DNA of 64,000 bases, from positions 54,152,539 through 54,216,538 of the forward strand of contig NC_045427.1 in assembly GCF_902635505.1 (NCBI RefSeq). The letters run 5' to 3'. This document shows positions 33,280-43,899 of the stretch, piece by piece. This stretch comes from Sarcophilus harrisii. Taxonomy: Eukaryota > Chordata > Mammalia > Dasyuromorphia > Dasyuridae. The number at the start of each line of letters is the position of its first letter. Within the stretch, counting starts at the first letter, position 1. The position numbers and the translations under genes were made by a program. The notes under the pieces are model-generated. The model was not told the origin of the DNA, did not search any database, and saw nothing but the letters and a program-made list of their open reading frames with translations.

Positions 33280-33850
33280 AAGTTTTCTAAATATATTTGA
33301 GAAATGAGGCCTTCATCAGTGACACTTGCGATAAAAATTGTTTCCCAGTTTTCTGCTTTCCTTCTTATCTTGCTTGCTTTGGTTATATTTGTGCAAAAGC
33401 CTTTTAATTTAAAACAATTAAAATGATTTATTTTACATTTGTTAATGTTCTCTATCTCATTTGGTCCTAAAGTTATAACTTTAAGAATTTGAATGCTATA
33501 TCATTTGGGACATACATGTTTAGTTTTGACTATGACATCTTTGGATTTAGCAAGATATAATTTCCTTCTTTATCTTTCTAAATTAAGTCTATTTTTACTT
33601 TTTGCTTTGTGTGATAACAGAATTGCTTCTCCATTTTTTAAAAACTTCAGCTGAAGCATAATAGATTCTATTTTAGCCCTTTACCTTTATTCTGTGTGTG
33701 TGTCTGCTTCAAGTGTGTTTCTTGTAAACAACATAGTGTAGGATTCTGGTTTTTGATCCACTCTGCCATTCCTTGTGTTCTATTGGGAGAATTAATTTCA
33801 TTCACATTTACTATATTAAAGGTGCTCCTTTTATCTTTAAAGTACTCATG
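33280..33850 (-). mobile_element. Old L1 fragment: ORF2 C-terminal part joined to endonuclease part
   Basis: Read in reverse, 33660-33830 matches the start of L1 ORF2 endonuclease and 33280-33470 matches a later ORF2 region (the 'KLIKLKSF'-type segment, 'gtgcaaaagccttttaattta' on plus). The RT domain that should separate them is absent, the same arrangement as at 38.6-39.2 kb. Dead. Confidence 0.65.
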
Positions 33851-34047
33851 GTTCCATTAGTATGGACACTTCCCTTTCACAACTTGTGTTTCCAGCCTTA
33901 ATATGCATAATTCCCCTTTCTGCACTCTTAAGTTCCAACCAAACTGATTTTCTTGCTATTTCTTTTCTCTGTCTCTTTCAAATGGCTGTCCCCCAAAGCT
34001 AGAATGCACTTCCATCTCATTACTGTCATACAGAATCTCATTTCCTT

Positions 34048-34381
34048 TAGATGAATAGAATCTTGGATAAGCTTAATGTGATAGACATCTGGAAAGAATT
34101 GAATGAGAATAGGGGTACATGGTACTTTTACAAAAATTAACCAAAAACCTTATAATTAAATTCAGAAAAGCAGAAATGTTAAATGCATCCTTTAAGGATT
34201 ATAATGCAACAAAAATTACACTTAATAAAGGACCATGGAAACAAACATTAAAAACCAATTGGAGTCTAATTTACTTAATGTTAAAGAATAACAAATCATA
34301 AAAACAATATAATAATTTTATTAAATAGAATGATGAGACAATATACTAAAATTTATGAAATGCAACAAAAGCAGTAATCAG
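34048..34381 (+). mobile_element. L1 ORF2 endonuclease fragment inserted in L2
   Basis: Translates in broken frame to the C-terminal part of the L1 endonuclease: 'ILDKLNVIDIWKELNEN', 'KNLIIKFRKAEMLNASF', then a 'QNLW'-like end by 34370. It is flanked by AGAATCTCATTTCCTT (34032-34047) and AGAATCTCATTTCATT (34382-34397). It lacks an L1 3' end or poly-A tail. Confidence 0.75.
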
Positions 34382-34469
34382 AGAATCTCATTTCATTTCC
34401 TTCAAAACTCTGTTCAAATTCCGTTTTTTACATGGTCTTTCCTGATTTTTGCTTTGTATTCATTTGCAT

Positions 34470-34514
<45 letters not shown>
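34470..34514. repeat. (GT)n microsatellite
   Basis: About 22 uninterrupted GT units within the L2 3' end. Likely polymorphic in length. Confidence 0.97.
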
Positions 34515-34515
<1 letters not shown>

Positions 34516-34867
34516 GTCTTTCCCAAGGGAATATAAATTCCTGGAGGGACAGGGAGTGTTCATTTTTGCCTTTGTGTCCCTAGCATCCAATATAGTGCCT
34601 AGAACATAGTAGGTGCTTAGTAAATGCTTGTTTGGTTGATTCCTTCACTAAAGTACAAGAAGATGCTCATCTCTAACTTAGGAGCACACAGTCATAAATC
34701 TGTATAGCAGAACTTTAAAAGTGGATATAACTGAGTTTCTCTGAATCTAGCAAGGCTTCTTCCAGTGACTGAGACTTGCCCCATTACAGATTCTTAGAGC
34801 TTATAGCTTCCTTAGCATAGTGCTTGAAAACCCAGTGTCACTTCCATGGTATGGAATTATTTTGTTA

Positions 34868-34976
34868 AAGTATATATAATATACATGCGTGTTTGTGATA
34901 TATATGTGCATATATATCTATGTATGTGTGTATCTTTCTCTCTCTCCATATATATATATATATATATATATATATC
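34868..34976. repeat. (TA)n and mixed AT/TG microsatellite
   Basis: 'tatatataatatacatgcg'-type repeats followed by a (TA)14-like run at 34947-34975. Confidence 0.9.
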
Positions 34977-35089
34977 ATGCTAATGAAATCTATTAGCTTA
35001 TTATATTAGCTAGCATTTATATAACACTTAAAGGTTTGTAAAGCTATTTGTATGACCAGGAGAAATTTACATAATTTTTCTAACCCTAA

Positions 35090-35395
35090 GAAACCTAAGA
35101 AACCTAATGGTTTCTTCATCTTCAAAATGAGGGTAATAATACATTAACTCGCTAGCTGTCTTAAGGACTTTTGAGAATCAAATTAGATCATTAATAATAA
35201 TTTAAATTGTACTAAATGTTGAAGCTACAAAAAAAAGATAAAACCAGTTCTTGCCTTCAAGAAACTTACATTTTTAAAAGCTTTTTATTTTAAAAATATA
35301 TACAGCCTCAGTTTCCTCACTTTAAAAAAGAAAGGATTAGACTAGATGATCTCTGAGGTTTTTTACAGTTTTAAATTTGATGTTCTCTGAACTTG
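35090..35395 (+). repeat. MIR pieces around a sliver of L1 3' end
   Basis: 35100-35195 ('cttcatcttcaaaatgagggt') and 35305-35395 ('gcctcagtttcctcac', 'ggattagactagatgatctc') are MIR. Between them, 35277-35303 'aaaagctttttattttaaaa' looks like the extreme end of a reversed L1 3' UTR. Confidence 0.55.
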
Positions 35396-35599
35396 AAGGC
35401 TCAGTCACTGGGGGGAGGAGAAAGATTACATGATTAAGATCTGTTTTCAAAGGAAGTTTAACTGGGAAGGAGGATGGTGTCAGGATTGATTCTTAGCTCT
35501 GGGGGCCATTGTCCACTTCTAATAATAATCACTCAACTTTTTACAGTGATTGAAAACTTACAAAGTACTTCATCATAACTTTGAGCTTGATAACTTCAA

Positions 35600-35842
35600 A
35601 CATTTGTTTTGTTTAGACATTTCACTCACAGCTGACTCTTCATAACCCTATTTGGGGTTTTCTTAGCAAAGATCCTGGAGTAGTTTGCTATTTCCTTCTC
35701 CAGCTCATTTTACAGATGAGGAAAAGGAGGCAAACAGGATTAAATGACTTGCCCAGGAACATACCAACTAGTAAGTGTCTGAGGCTAAATCTGGTTTTCC
35801 TGATTTCAAGGCTGGCACTCTATCTACTGCACCACCCACCTG
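35600..35842 (-). mobile_element. CORE-SINE (MAR1/MON1-type), near complete
   Basis: In reverse: 'cttcataaccctatttgggg', 'atcctggagtagtttgc', 'ttacagatgaggaaaaggagg', 'tgacttgcccaggaacatacc' and 'ctctatctactgcaccac'. Further MIR-like text continues to about 35990. Confidence 0.9.
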
Positions 35843-36389
35843 CTCAATTTGAACATTATTATTCCCATTTTAGAAGGGATTTTCTCATTTTTGAGGTTAG
35901 GTGATCATGTTGCCCACAGCAGCAGTTAGCAGCAGAACCAAGATTGTTATCAAATGCTTGTGAATCTAAGTAGAATGCTATTTCCACTACCCAGGGTTCT
36001 TTACAATTCTGAATTTGATGATTTCTGAACTTAAATCCCTTAACATAGTCACCTAAAACGTCAATGGTCCATTTTAATCCTCCGAGGTGGGTTGGCTTAA
36101 AATACCAGGGTATCAGACCCAAAATAACAAAATTAATGCCTGTATAAATTGTCTTCTTTTGCATAGAGGAATGATGCTTACATCTCAAATCAAATGTTGC
36201 GCAATAAGCCTCTATTAAGTACCTATTATATACTACTGTGCTAGATGTGGTAAACTCTAGAAATTACTCAACACTAAGTCATCTGCCTAATAAGGAAAAC
36301 AGCTAAGAGTATTTCCTTCTGGCCGTGATTCAAGAATATTCGTATGAGGTCAAGGATTATTATCCTCATTTCATAGATGAAGAAACCAA

Positions 36390-37875
36390 ACTGTTCCCAA
36401 GGCTTAGTCCTGGACCTGCTTCTCTTCTTTCATAGGCTTTCACTTGGTGCTCTCATCAGTGTTTATGGAGTCAATGATCACTTTTTCTATGCTGATGATT
36501 CTTAGATTTATTTATCTACCCTTAAGTTTTCCATTCATCTCTAGTCTTTCAAAACCAACTGCCCATTGGACATGTTGGACTGAATGGCTAGATATCTAAA
36601 AATTCAACATGTCCCAAAACTGAATTCATTTGTTTCCCTTCCCCAAAATTCTTTCCTCTTCCATTCTTTCCAACTATTATTGTGGGTATCGCCATCTTTC
36701 CAACTACTATTATGGGTTTCACCATCTTTCCAATCTCCCAGACTCACAACCTCGATGTCATCTTTGATTCCTCATTCTTTCTCAGTCCCCATTTTCCATC
36801 TATTGCCAAGGCAACAACACCTCTTGAATGTGGTCCCTTCTCATCTCTTGATGCTATCACTACTCTTGACACAGGTGATCCTTTCTGCCTGGACTATTGC
36901 AGTAACCTGCTGATTGTTTGCCCACAAGTCTCTCTCCACCACAGACCATCCTCCACTCAGCTGTTAAAGGAATCTTTATAAAACATAGATGTAAGCATGT
37001 CATCTCTGTACTCAATAAATTCCAGTGGTTCCCCATCATCTCCAAAGTTCAAAGCCCTTCCTTAATCAGGGCTTTTCTCTACCTTTCCAGTCTTCTTATA
37101 TCTTATCCCTATTCCCCCTAATCCCTACCAAATACTCTTACAATTCAGTGATACTGATCCTTCAGCTGCTCAAACAAAACATTTCCTTTCCAGAAAATGG
37201 GCATTTTTAGCAGCTGTCCTCCACACTGGAGTGCTCTTCCTCTTCAACCCTGCTTCCTGGCTTCTCTCAGTCCCAGATAAAATCACACCTACAAAAAGAC
37301 TTTCACTAATCCTTCTCAATTCTAGTGCCTCCCTTCTTGATTATTTTCAATACATCTTCTATGTAGTTCCTTTGTACATGGTTATTTGCATGTTGTCTTT
37401 CCCATTAGATTATGAGTTTCTTAAGAGCTGGAAGATTTTTTGTTTTTCTTTGTGTCTCTATCACTTATCACAATTTCTGGCACATAGTAGGTTCTTTTTT
37501 TTCTTTATTAAAGCTTTTTATTTTTCAAAACACATGCGTGGACAATTCTTCCTCATTAGCCCTTGCAAAACTTTGTGTTCCAATTTTCTTTTCCTTTCCC
37601 CACACCCTCCCCTAAATGGCAAGTAGTCCAATATATGTTAAACATGGTAGAAATATATGTTAAATCCAATATATGCATATATATTCATACAATTATCGTG
37701 GTGCACAAGAAAAATCAAATCAAACCAGTAAAAAAAAAAAAAAGAGAGAGAGAGAGAGAGAAGAGCAAAATAAAATGCAAGCAAACAACACTAAAGAGTG
37801 AAAATGCTATGTTGTGAACCACACTCAGTTCCCACAGCACATAGTAGATTCTTAATAAATGTTTACTGACTGCCT
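36390..37875 (+). mobile_element. L2 LINE relic, RT region to 3' end
   Basis: Shows the RT active-site region ('tttttctatgctgatgattc', which reads F-YADDS), then 'gcctggactattgcagtaacc', 'ctcagctgttaaaggaatc', and the L2 3' end interrupted by an L1 at 37497 and resumed at 37855 ('aataaatgtttactgactgcc'). A 30-bp unit is tandemly doubled at 36666-36725. Many stops, so no protein is made. Confidence 0.88.
37497..37837 (-). mobile_element. L1 3' UTR end inserted in L2, with TSD
   Basis: Reverse L1 tail ('ttattaaagctttttattttt', 'ctaaatggcaagtagtcc', 'tgtgaaccacactcagttcc'). It is flanked by GCACATAGTAGGTTCTT (37480-37496) and GCACATAGTAGATTCTT (37838-37854), which differ at one base. It contains a local A-rich plus (GA)n run at 37728-37762. 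Confidence 0.92.
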
Positions 37876-37896
37876 AGGGATTATGGGAACATGCAT

Positions 37897-38046
37897 TTTA
37901 GAGCATTAGATTTGAAATCAAGAAATTTATGTTCTGATGTTAACTCTGACTCTAGTTAGCTTTATGGCCCTAAATCTTCCCAAACCTCAGTTTTCTCATC
38001 TGTAAGTGAGCATAATAATTCTTATGCACCTGTTTTGTGGGGTTGT
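37897..38046 (+). repeat. MIR relic
   Basis: 'tagatttgaaatcaagaaatt', 'ctcagttttctcatctgtaag' and 'ataattcttatgcacctg' follow the MIR order. Confidence 0.7.
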
Positions 38047-40628
38047 TATTTTTTAATAGTATTTTATTTTTCCCAATTACGTGTAAAGATACTTTTTATT
38101 CTTCACTTTTACAAGATTTTGAGTTCTAATAGTGACATTGTTGGATATACATAGTGTTAGAGCCCTTTGGGCATAATTTTAAATTGCTTTCCAAAATGAT
38201 TAGCTCAGTTCATAATATTACCAACAATGCAGTAGTGTCCCAATTTCCCCACATTCTTTCTAGCATTTATCATTTTCCTTTTTAGTCATATTAGTCACTT
38301 TGATAGGTGTGAGGTGGTACCTCAGAGTGTTTTAATTAATTAATTTAATTTGCATTTTGCCTATAATACATAGCTTTGATTTCTTTAATGAAAAACTGTC
38401 CGTATTCTTTTTTTTATTATAGCTTTTTATTTACAAATTATATGCATGGGTAATTTTTCAGCATTGACAATTGCAAAACCTTTTGTTCCAACTTTTCCCC
38501 TCCTTTCCCCCTACCCCTTCCCCCAGATGGCAGGTTGACCAATACATGTTAAATATGTTAAAGTATAAGTTAAATACAATATATGTATACATTACCAAAC
38601 TGTCCATATTCTTTAACCATTTATCAATTGACTTGTATTCTTATCAATTTAACTCAGTTCTCTACATTTTTGAGAAATAAGGCCTTTCTCTGAGAAACTT
38701 GCTATAAAAACTGTTTCCTAGCTTTCTGCTTTCCTTCACTGTTTCCTAGCTTTCTGCTTTTTTTTTCTAATCTTGGTTACACTGATTTTGTTTGTGCAAA
38801 AATTTTTAACTTAATATAGTCAAACTTATCTATTTTACATTTCATAATGCTCTCTATCTTTTGTTTGTTCTGAACCTGCAACTCACTTAACTTCTCCTTT
38901 AAGAATTTGGATGCTACACCATTGGTACACATATGTTTGCTTTATTAACTATGGTATATTTTAGCAAGAAATATTCCCTATATTTTTTAACTAGGCCTAT
39001 TTTTGCTTTGATTGAGATCAGGATTGTTCTCCCCACTCCTTTTTTTTTTTTTTTTTTTTTTTTTGTTCTGTGTGTCTCTCTGATTCAAGTGCATTTCTTC
39101 TGGGCAACATATTATAAGATTCTGTTTTTTGATCTATTCTGCTATCCAATTCCATTTTATGGAGAGTTCATCCCATTCATATTCATAATTATGATTACTA
39201 ATTGTGTATTTCCCTCCATCTTATTTTTCCTCCTATTTGTCTTCTCTCTTCTTTCATCTTTTCCTTCCTCAACATTTTTTGCTTCTAATCACTTTTTCTT
39301 CTGTCAGTTCCCCTCCCCACTTTAATTAATCTCCCTTTCTACTTTCTTGTAGGGTTAAATAGATTTCTAAATTTTAAATTGATGGTGTATAGTATTCCTT
39401 CTTTTAGCTAAAACTGATTAGTGTAAAGTTCAAGCAATATCCATCACCTATCTTCCTTTCTTTCCCTTCACTGTGTACAGGTTCATAGGTTTTTCAACTT
39501 CTCTTCATGTGAAAACATTTACCCCATTCTGTCTCTTCTTTCTTTCTATGTCCAGTGTACTCCTCTTTCTCATTCTTTAATTTTTTTATATCTTTTTCTC
39601 AAATTCACCTTAAACTTGTATCCTCTGTATGTGTATATTCTTCCTAATTATACTTCTAGTAATGATACAGTTTTTATGAATTACAAGTATCATCTTCCCA
39701 TGTGGGTATGTAAACACAGCAGTTCCATCCAAACTCTTGTGTTTTCTTTTCCCTTTCTACCATTTTAGGCTTCTCTTGGGTCTTGATATTAGAGATCAAA
39801 TTTCTTCTTCAGTTCTGGTCTTCTCCTTAGGAAAATTTGAGATCTTCCCTATGAATGACCATTTTTTTTCCCTTGAAGTATCATGCTTAATTTCTCCAGG
39901 TAGGTGATTCTTGGTTGTAGTCCTAGCTCCTTTGCCTTCTGGAATATCATGTTTTATGATATCCAATCCTCCTAAGTCATGTGTAATCCCGATTATGATC
40001 CCCAATCTTTGAATTATTATTTCCTAGACATTTACAACATTTTTTTTTCATTGACCTGATAGGTCTATAATTTGATTACAATATTCCTTAGAGTTTTTAT
40101 TTCGTTTTGGGACCTCTTTCCTGAGATGATTAGTGGATTCTTTCCATATTTTGCCCTCTGGTTCCAAGATATCATGAAAGGTTCTCTTGATAATTTCTTT
40201 TAAGATGCTATCTAGGTCTTCTTTTTGATAATGGCTTTCAGGTATTCCAATGATTCTAATATAATTTCTCCTAGATCTATTTTACAGGTCAGTTCTTTTT
40301 CCAGTGAGGTATTTTACATTTTCTTCTATTTTTTTCATTCTTTAGAATTAATTGATTCTTGATATCTCATAGAATAATTAGCTTCCACTTGACCAATTCT
40401 AACTTTTAAGAAGTTGCTTTCCACATTTAGCTTTTGTACATCCTTTTCCATTTGTCCAGTTGTACCTTTTAGGCAGTTTTTTTTTTCCTTTCCCAAGCTG
40501 TTGATTCTTTTTTCATAATTCTCTTGCGTAACTCTCATTTCTTTTCCCAATATTTCTTCTACCTTGCTTATATGATTTTTAAGCTTCTTTTTGGGCTTTT
40601 CCATGAGTTCTTTCTGATCTGAAAGCAA
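38046..40628 (-). mobile_element. Old L1 with ORF1 remnant, most of ORF2 missing
   Basis: On the minus strand: an ORF1 coiled-coil segment (40628-40335, heptad-rich, 97 codons still open), then the ORF1 RRM start ('RRNYIRIIGIPESHYQKED', near 40270) with diverged text to about 39700. The ORF2 N-terminus begins near 39215 ('MNMNGMNSP') and runs to 'IRETH' (39075) and into the endonuclease (about 38990). The RT region is absent. Late ORF2 segments (38880-38605, and 38340-38150 matching the 'HCWWE' region) follow, then a trace of 3' UTR. ORF1 would encode an RNA chaperone and ORF2 endonuclease/RT. A younger L1 end is nested at 38410. Confidence 0.75.
38410..38596 (-). mobile_element. Young L1 3' end nested in the old L1, with TSD
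   Basis: Poly-T then 'attatagctttttatttaca', 'gggtaatttttcagcattg' and 'ccccagatggcaggttgacc', truncated after about 187 bp. Flanked by AAACTGTCCGTATTCTT (38393-38409) and AAACTGTCCATATTCTT (38597-38613). Confidence 0.93.
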
Positions 40629-41150
40629 AGTCCTACTTTAGATTATAGGCAGGGGTGTTGTATTCTTGCCTCATTATCCTTGTTCAACCTGTTCTAATAA
40701 ACCTGAACTACATTCAAAATGAACCTGAAACCTGCATTTACTGATAACAGGAAGACTGCATGCTCCTATGTAGGATGGGAACACTGATAAGGAACATACA
40801 ATGTACCTTTGTGCCATAAGAAAAAAAATTTTTTCCTTTAGAATCTAGGAGTTTAATGGACTTTAACCCCCACAGGAGTCAAAACTGATATGTGCTTTTA
40901 GACTGCATGAAGAGAAGCAGATCTTCTAGGAATAAAGAGTCAATAGTCCCTCTATATCCCACCCTGATCAGACCCATTTATAGAATACTGTGCAGTTCTG
41001 GATGATACATCTTAGGAAGGCTGAAGCTTATCTAGGAGTAAGCAATCAGTATGGTGAAGACTTTCAGATCATGTCATATGAGGGACAGATGGAACTTCTT
41101 ACCCAAAGACAAGAGATTGGCAGGAAGGGGGAATATTTGATTCAGTTCAA
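40629..41150. other. No recognisable feature
   Basis: Nothing assignable. A 63-codon plus-strand frame (40990-41181) shows no homology I know and runs into the neighbouring repeat. Confidence 0.4.
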
Positions 41151-41360
41151 CAAATATTCACTAAGTAACCAGTATGTGTAGGATACTACATCAGGCACAT
41201 AGGAAACCTCAAAGACAAAAGCATCACTACCAACAAGGAGCTTACATGAGGACCAAATGAAATAATATTCATTTAAGAAGTGCCATAGCAATGCCAGATA
41301 TTGTCATTATTGTCCTATATGCATATATGTATAAAAGTATGTATATTTAAGTAAATAGAG

Positions 41361-41563
41361 CAGTGGTCCTCAAACTTTTGTTCTCAATATTTTTATCCTA
41401 TTAAAAATGATTGAGGATCTGTCCAAAGAGTTTTTGTTTATGTGGGTTATAGTTATAGATATTGATCACATTAAAAATAAAAACCAATTATGAATTTGTA
41501 GACTCTCTGAAAGGATTTCAGAGATTCTTCAGGATGCTCTGGACCAGACTTTGAGAACCACTG
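41361..41563. mobile_element. MER5-like hAT (Charlie) nonautonomous DNA transposon
   Basis: 203 bp bounded by terminal inverted repeats, CAGTGGTCCTCAAACTTTT on the left and the near complement ending GACTTTGAGAACCACTG on the right. A perfect 8-bp duplication AAATAGAG lies at 41353-41360 and 41564-41571, the hallmark of hAT transposition. It has no transposase and depended on one supplied in trans. Confidence 0.93.
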
Positions 41564-41892
41564 AAATAGAGAGTAGAAAGGAGAGAGAACTACCAACTAA
41601 GGCCATTAGGGGAGGTTTCATGGAAAAAGGAGAACCTGAGCTGGGTCTTGAAAGAAGATAACTATTCTCAGAGGAAGAAATGAAGAGAGAGTGTATTTTT
41701 AGAAATGGGAGCAACTTATGCAAATACACGGTGGTGGGAAATGAAATATTGCTTTTAAGGAACAGTTAGTAATCCAGTTTGACAGAAGAATGGAGTTTAT
41801 GAAGGGAATAATATGAAATGAGGCTAAAAAGGTAAGTTAGAGCCTGATTGTGGAATGCCTTAAATGTCAGGTAGAAGAATTGATATTTTATT

Positions 41893-42551
41893 TTATTTTT
41901 CACATGTTCAAACAGTTATTTTGCTTTATAAAAAGAGTCGGACTTTGAAATAGTGTACAATTAGCCTGTGAAGGAAATCAAAAATGCAGGCAGGCAAAAA
42001 TAGAGGGATTGGGAATTCTATGTAATGGTTCATATTCATCTCCCAGAGTTCTTTTGTTGAGTGTAGCCGGTTCAATTCATTACTGCTCTATTGGAACTGA
42101 TTTGGTTCATCTCATTGTTGAAGAGGGCTATGTCTGTCAGAATTGGTCATCATAAAGTATTGTTGCTGAAGTATATAATGATCTCCTGGTCCTACTCATT
42201 TCACTCAGCATCAGTTCACGTAAGTCTCTCCAGGCCTTTCTGAAATCATCCTGCTGGTCATTTCTTACAGAACAATAATATTCTACAACATTCATATACC
42301 ACAATTTATTTAGCCATTCTCCAACTGATGGGCATCCACTCAGTTTCCAGTTTCTGGCCACTACAAAGAGGGCTGCCACAAACATTCATGCACATACAGG
42401 TCCCTTTCCCTTCTTTAAAATCTCTTTGGGATGTAAGCCCAGCAATAACACTGATGGATCAAAGAGTATGCACAGTCTGAAAGCTTTTTGAGCATAGTTC
42501 CAAATTGCTCTCCAGAATGGCTGGATGTATTCACAATTCCACCAACAATGT
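41893..42551 (-). mobile_element. L1 3' end with 18-bp TSD
   Basis: Reverse L1 UTR ('ggactttgaaatagtgtac', 'aggaaatcaaaaatgcagg') and the ORF2 C-terminus (minus-strand WLNKLWYMNVVEYYC and DDFRKAWRDLRELMLSEMSR, still open for 82 codons), extending into 'PFWRAIWNYAQKAF'-type text. AAGAATTGATATTTTATT flanks it at 41875-41892 and 42552-42569. Little decay, so comparatively young. Confidence 0.93.
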
Positions 42552-42611
42552 AAGAATTGATATTTTATTATAGAAGCAAAGAGTAACTATAGGTTTTTGA
42601 GGAGGGGGATA

Positions 42612-42722
42612 GCTAAGTGCCATAATCAGGAGGGATCTGAGTTCAAATTCAGCCTGAGATACTTGCTAGCTGTATGACCCTGGGCAAGTCATTTAACCCA
42701 GCTTATCTTCTCTATCTAATTA
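42612..42722 (+). mobile_element. Short SINE fragment
   Basis: B box in 'gagttcaaattcagcc', then 'tatgaccctgggcaagtcat' and 'ttaacccagcttatcttc'. Confidence 0.75.
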
Positions 42723-43359
42723 TTTTGGAAGTGGAATAAAGGATTTTTTTGGAGAGTAGAAAGAATAGAGAAGAAGACCAAGTATGAAGCTATTATAATA
42801 ATATAAGTAGAAGGTAATGATGGCTTGAACTACTGGTTGGGATGTGAGTAGAAAGAAGAGCATAGATTTGGGAGGCAAAATGTAACAGCCATGTTCAAGT
42901 ATTTAAAGAACTGGCATGTGATTGGATTTTGTAGAGTCAAGGCTAATATCAATACATGTTAATTCAGGTTTGATGCTGGGACAAAAGGAGGTACTTTCAA
43001 GTCATTGAACAGTCCACAAAAAGAGATTTTCTTTGTCCTAATACAGCAAGGATATGTAACAAAGAAGGCGTGACATTTTAACTCCCCCACCTCCTCCTCA
43101 CCAAAAACTTGTCTAGTTAGTAGGGCGGGGAATGGTGATTCATATAGTTTTCAGAAATCCAAGTCAGAGGGACACCAAATTCTCAAAGGTAGGACTTCTC
43201 ATGTTTTAGGTGACCAGGAAGCTCTGTCAAAGCAGGGAGAGGCCATCAAGTACTAGAGGTAGCTTTGTTGTTTTGTAGGGAAAACCAATCCCTGTTGAAG
43301 GGAAGTGGGGAAATCCCAGTCCCATCACAGACTTCTTTTGCTTGGAACCAAAGAACCAA

Positions 43360-43572
43360 ACTAAAGAGAGGCAAAGGATAAAAGTTACTGAAGTGGATTT
43401 TTGGTTTGATACAAGTAAGAACTTCCTAATGATGAATAGCTCCCCAAAATAGAATTATTTTATTGGGGTAGTGGGATTCTTGTCTTCAAGCAGAAGTTGG
43501 ATTATTTAGCAGAGATATGGTAAAGGAAATTCAACCTGTGGTGTCCACCTCTATAACTCTGTGATACTATAG
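43360..43572 (+). mobile_element. L3/CR1 LINE 3' end
   Basis: 'aagtaagaacttcctaatga', 'cttcaagcagaagttggatt' and 'ccacctctataactctgtga' follow the CR1/L3 3' terminus in the forward direction. Confidence 0.7.
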
Positions 43573-43618
43573 ATCCATTTCTCACTCCCCCCTGAACTCC
43601 ATTTTTGCATTTCTGAAT

Positions 43619-43880
43619 GCTTTGTTGTTGTATCTAACTCTTCATGACCTTACTTGGAGTTTTTTGTTTTTGTTTTGTTTTGTTTTGGCAAAGATACTGA
43701 GGTGGCTTGCCATTTCCTTCTGTAGCTCATTTTATAAATGAGGAAACTGCAGAAAATAGACTTGACTTGTCCAGGGTCACAGTGTCTAAGGAAGTGTCTA
43801 AGGCTAGATTTAAGCTCAGGAAGATAAGAATTCCTGACTCCAGGCATGGTACTCTCTCTCCACTGTGCTACCTGGCTGCC
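43619..43880 (-). mobile_element. CORE-SINE (MAR1/MON1-type) with internal (TTTTG)n
   Basis: Reverse tail 'cttcatgaccttacttggag' then a run of 'ttttgttttg' at about 43665-43688, 'ggtggcttgccatttccttc', 'aaatgaggaaactgcag', and head 'ccactgtgctacctggctgcc'. Confidence 0.9.
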
Positions 43881-43899
43881 ACCAATTTCTTGCTAAATA

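Larger units (their letters stand above)
33890..34640 (+). mobile_element. L2 3' end split by an L1 fragment
   Basis: Left part: 'atggctgtcccccaaagctag' and 'aatgcacttccatctcat'. Right part from 34382: 'tttccttcaaaactctgttc', 'tttcctgatttttgctttgta', then a (GT)n tract, 'ttcctggagggacagggag' and 'agtaggtgcttagtaaatgc'. This is the L2 terminal 400 bp. Confidence 0.82.
41150..43000 (+). repeat. Ancient unassigned repeat, broken by three younger insertions
   Basis: Its pieces, in order: 41150-41260 ('caacaaatattcactaagtaa', 'caaggagcttacatgagg'); 41575-41892 ('ggtttcatggaaaaagg', 'gctgggtcttgaaag', 'ttgtggaatgccttaaatgtc'); 42552-42600; and 42780-43000 ('gaagctattataataata', 'gatggcttgaactactgg'). 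Interrupted by the hAT (41361), the L1 (41893) and a SINE piece (42612). Same family as at 17.3 and 26.2 kb. Confidence 0.55.

Noticed and set aside
35075-35115. Telomere-like 'aaccctaagaaacc' words
   Set aside because: Only two or three imperfect units, within a MIR context; not an interstitial telomeric array.
36584-36981. Overlapping plus-strand frames of about 100 codons
   Set aside because: These lie in the L2 reverse-transcriptase relic and read through decayed L2 sequence.
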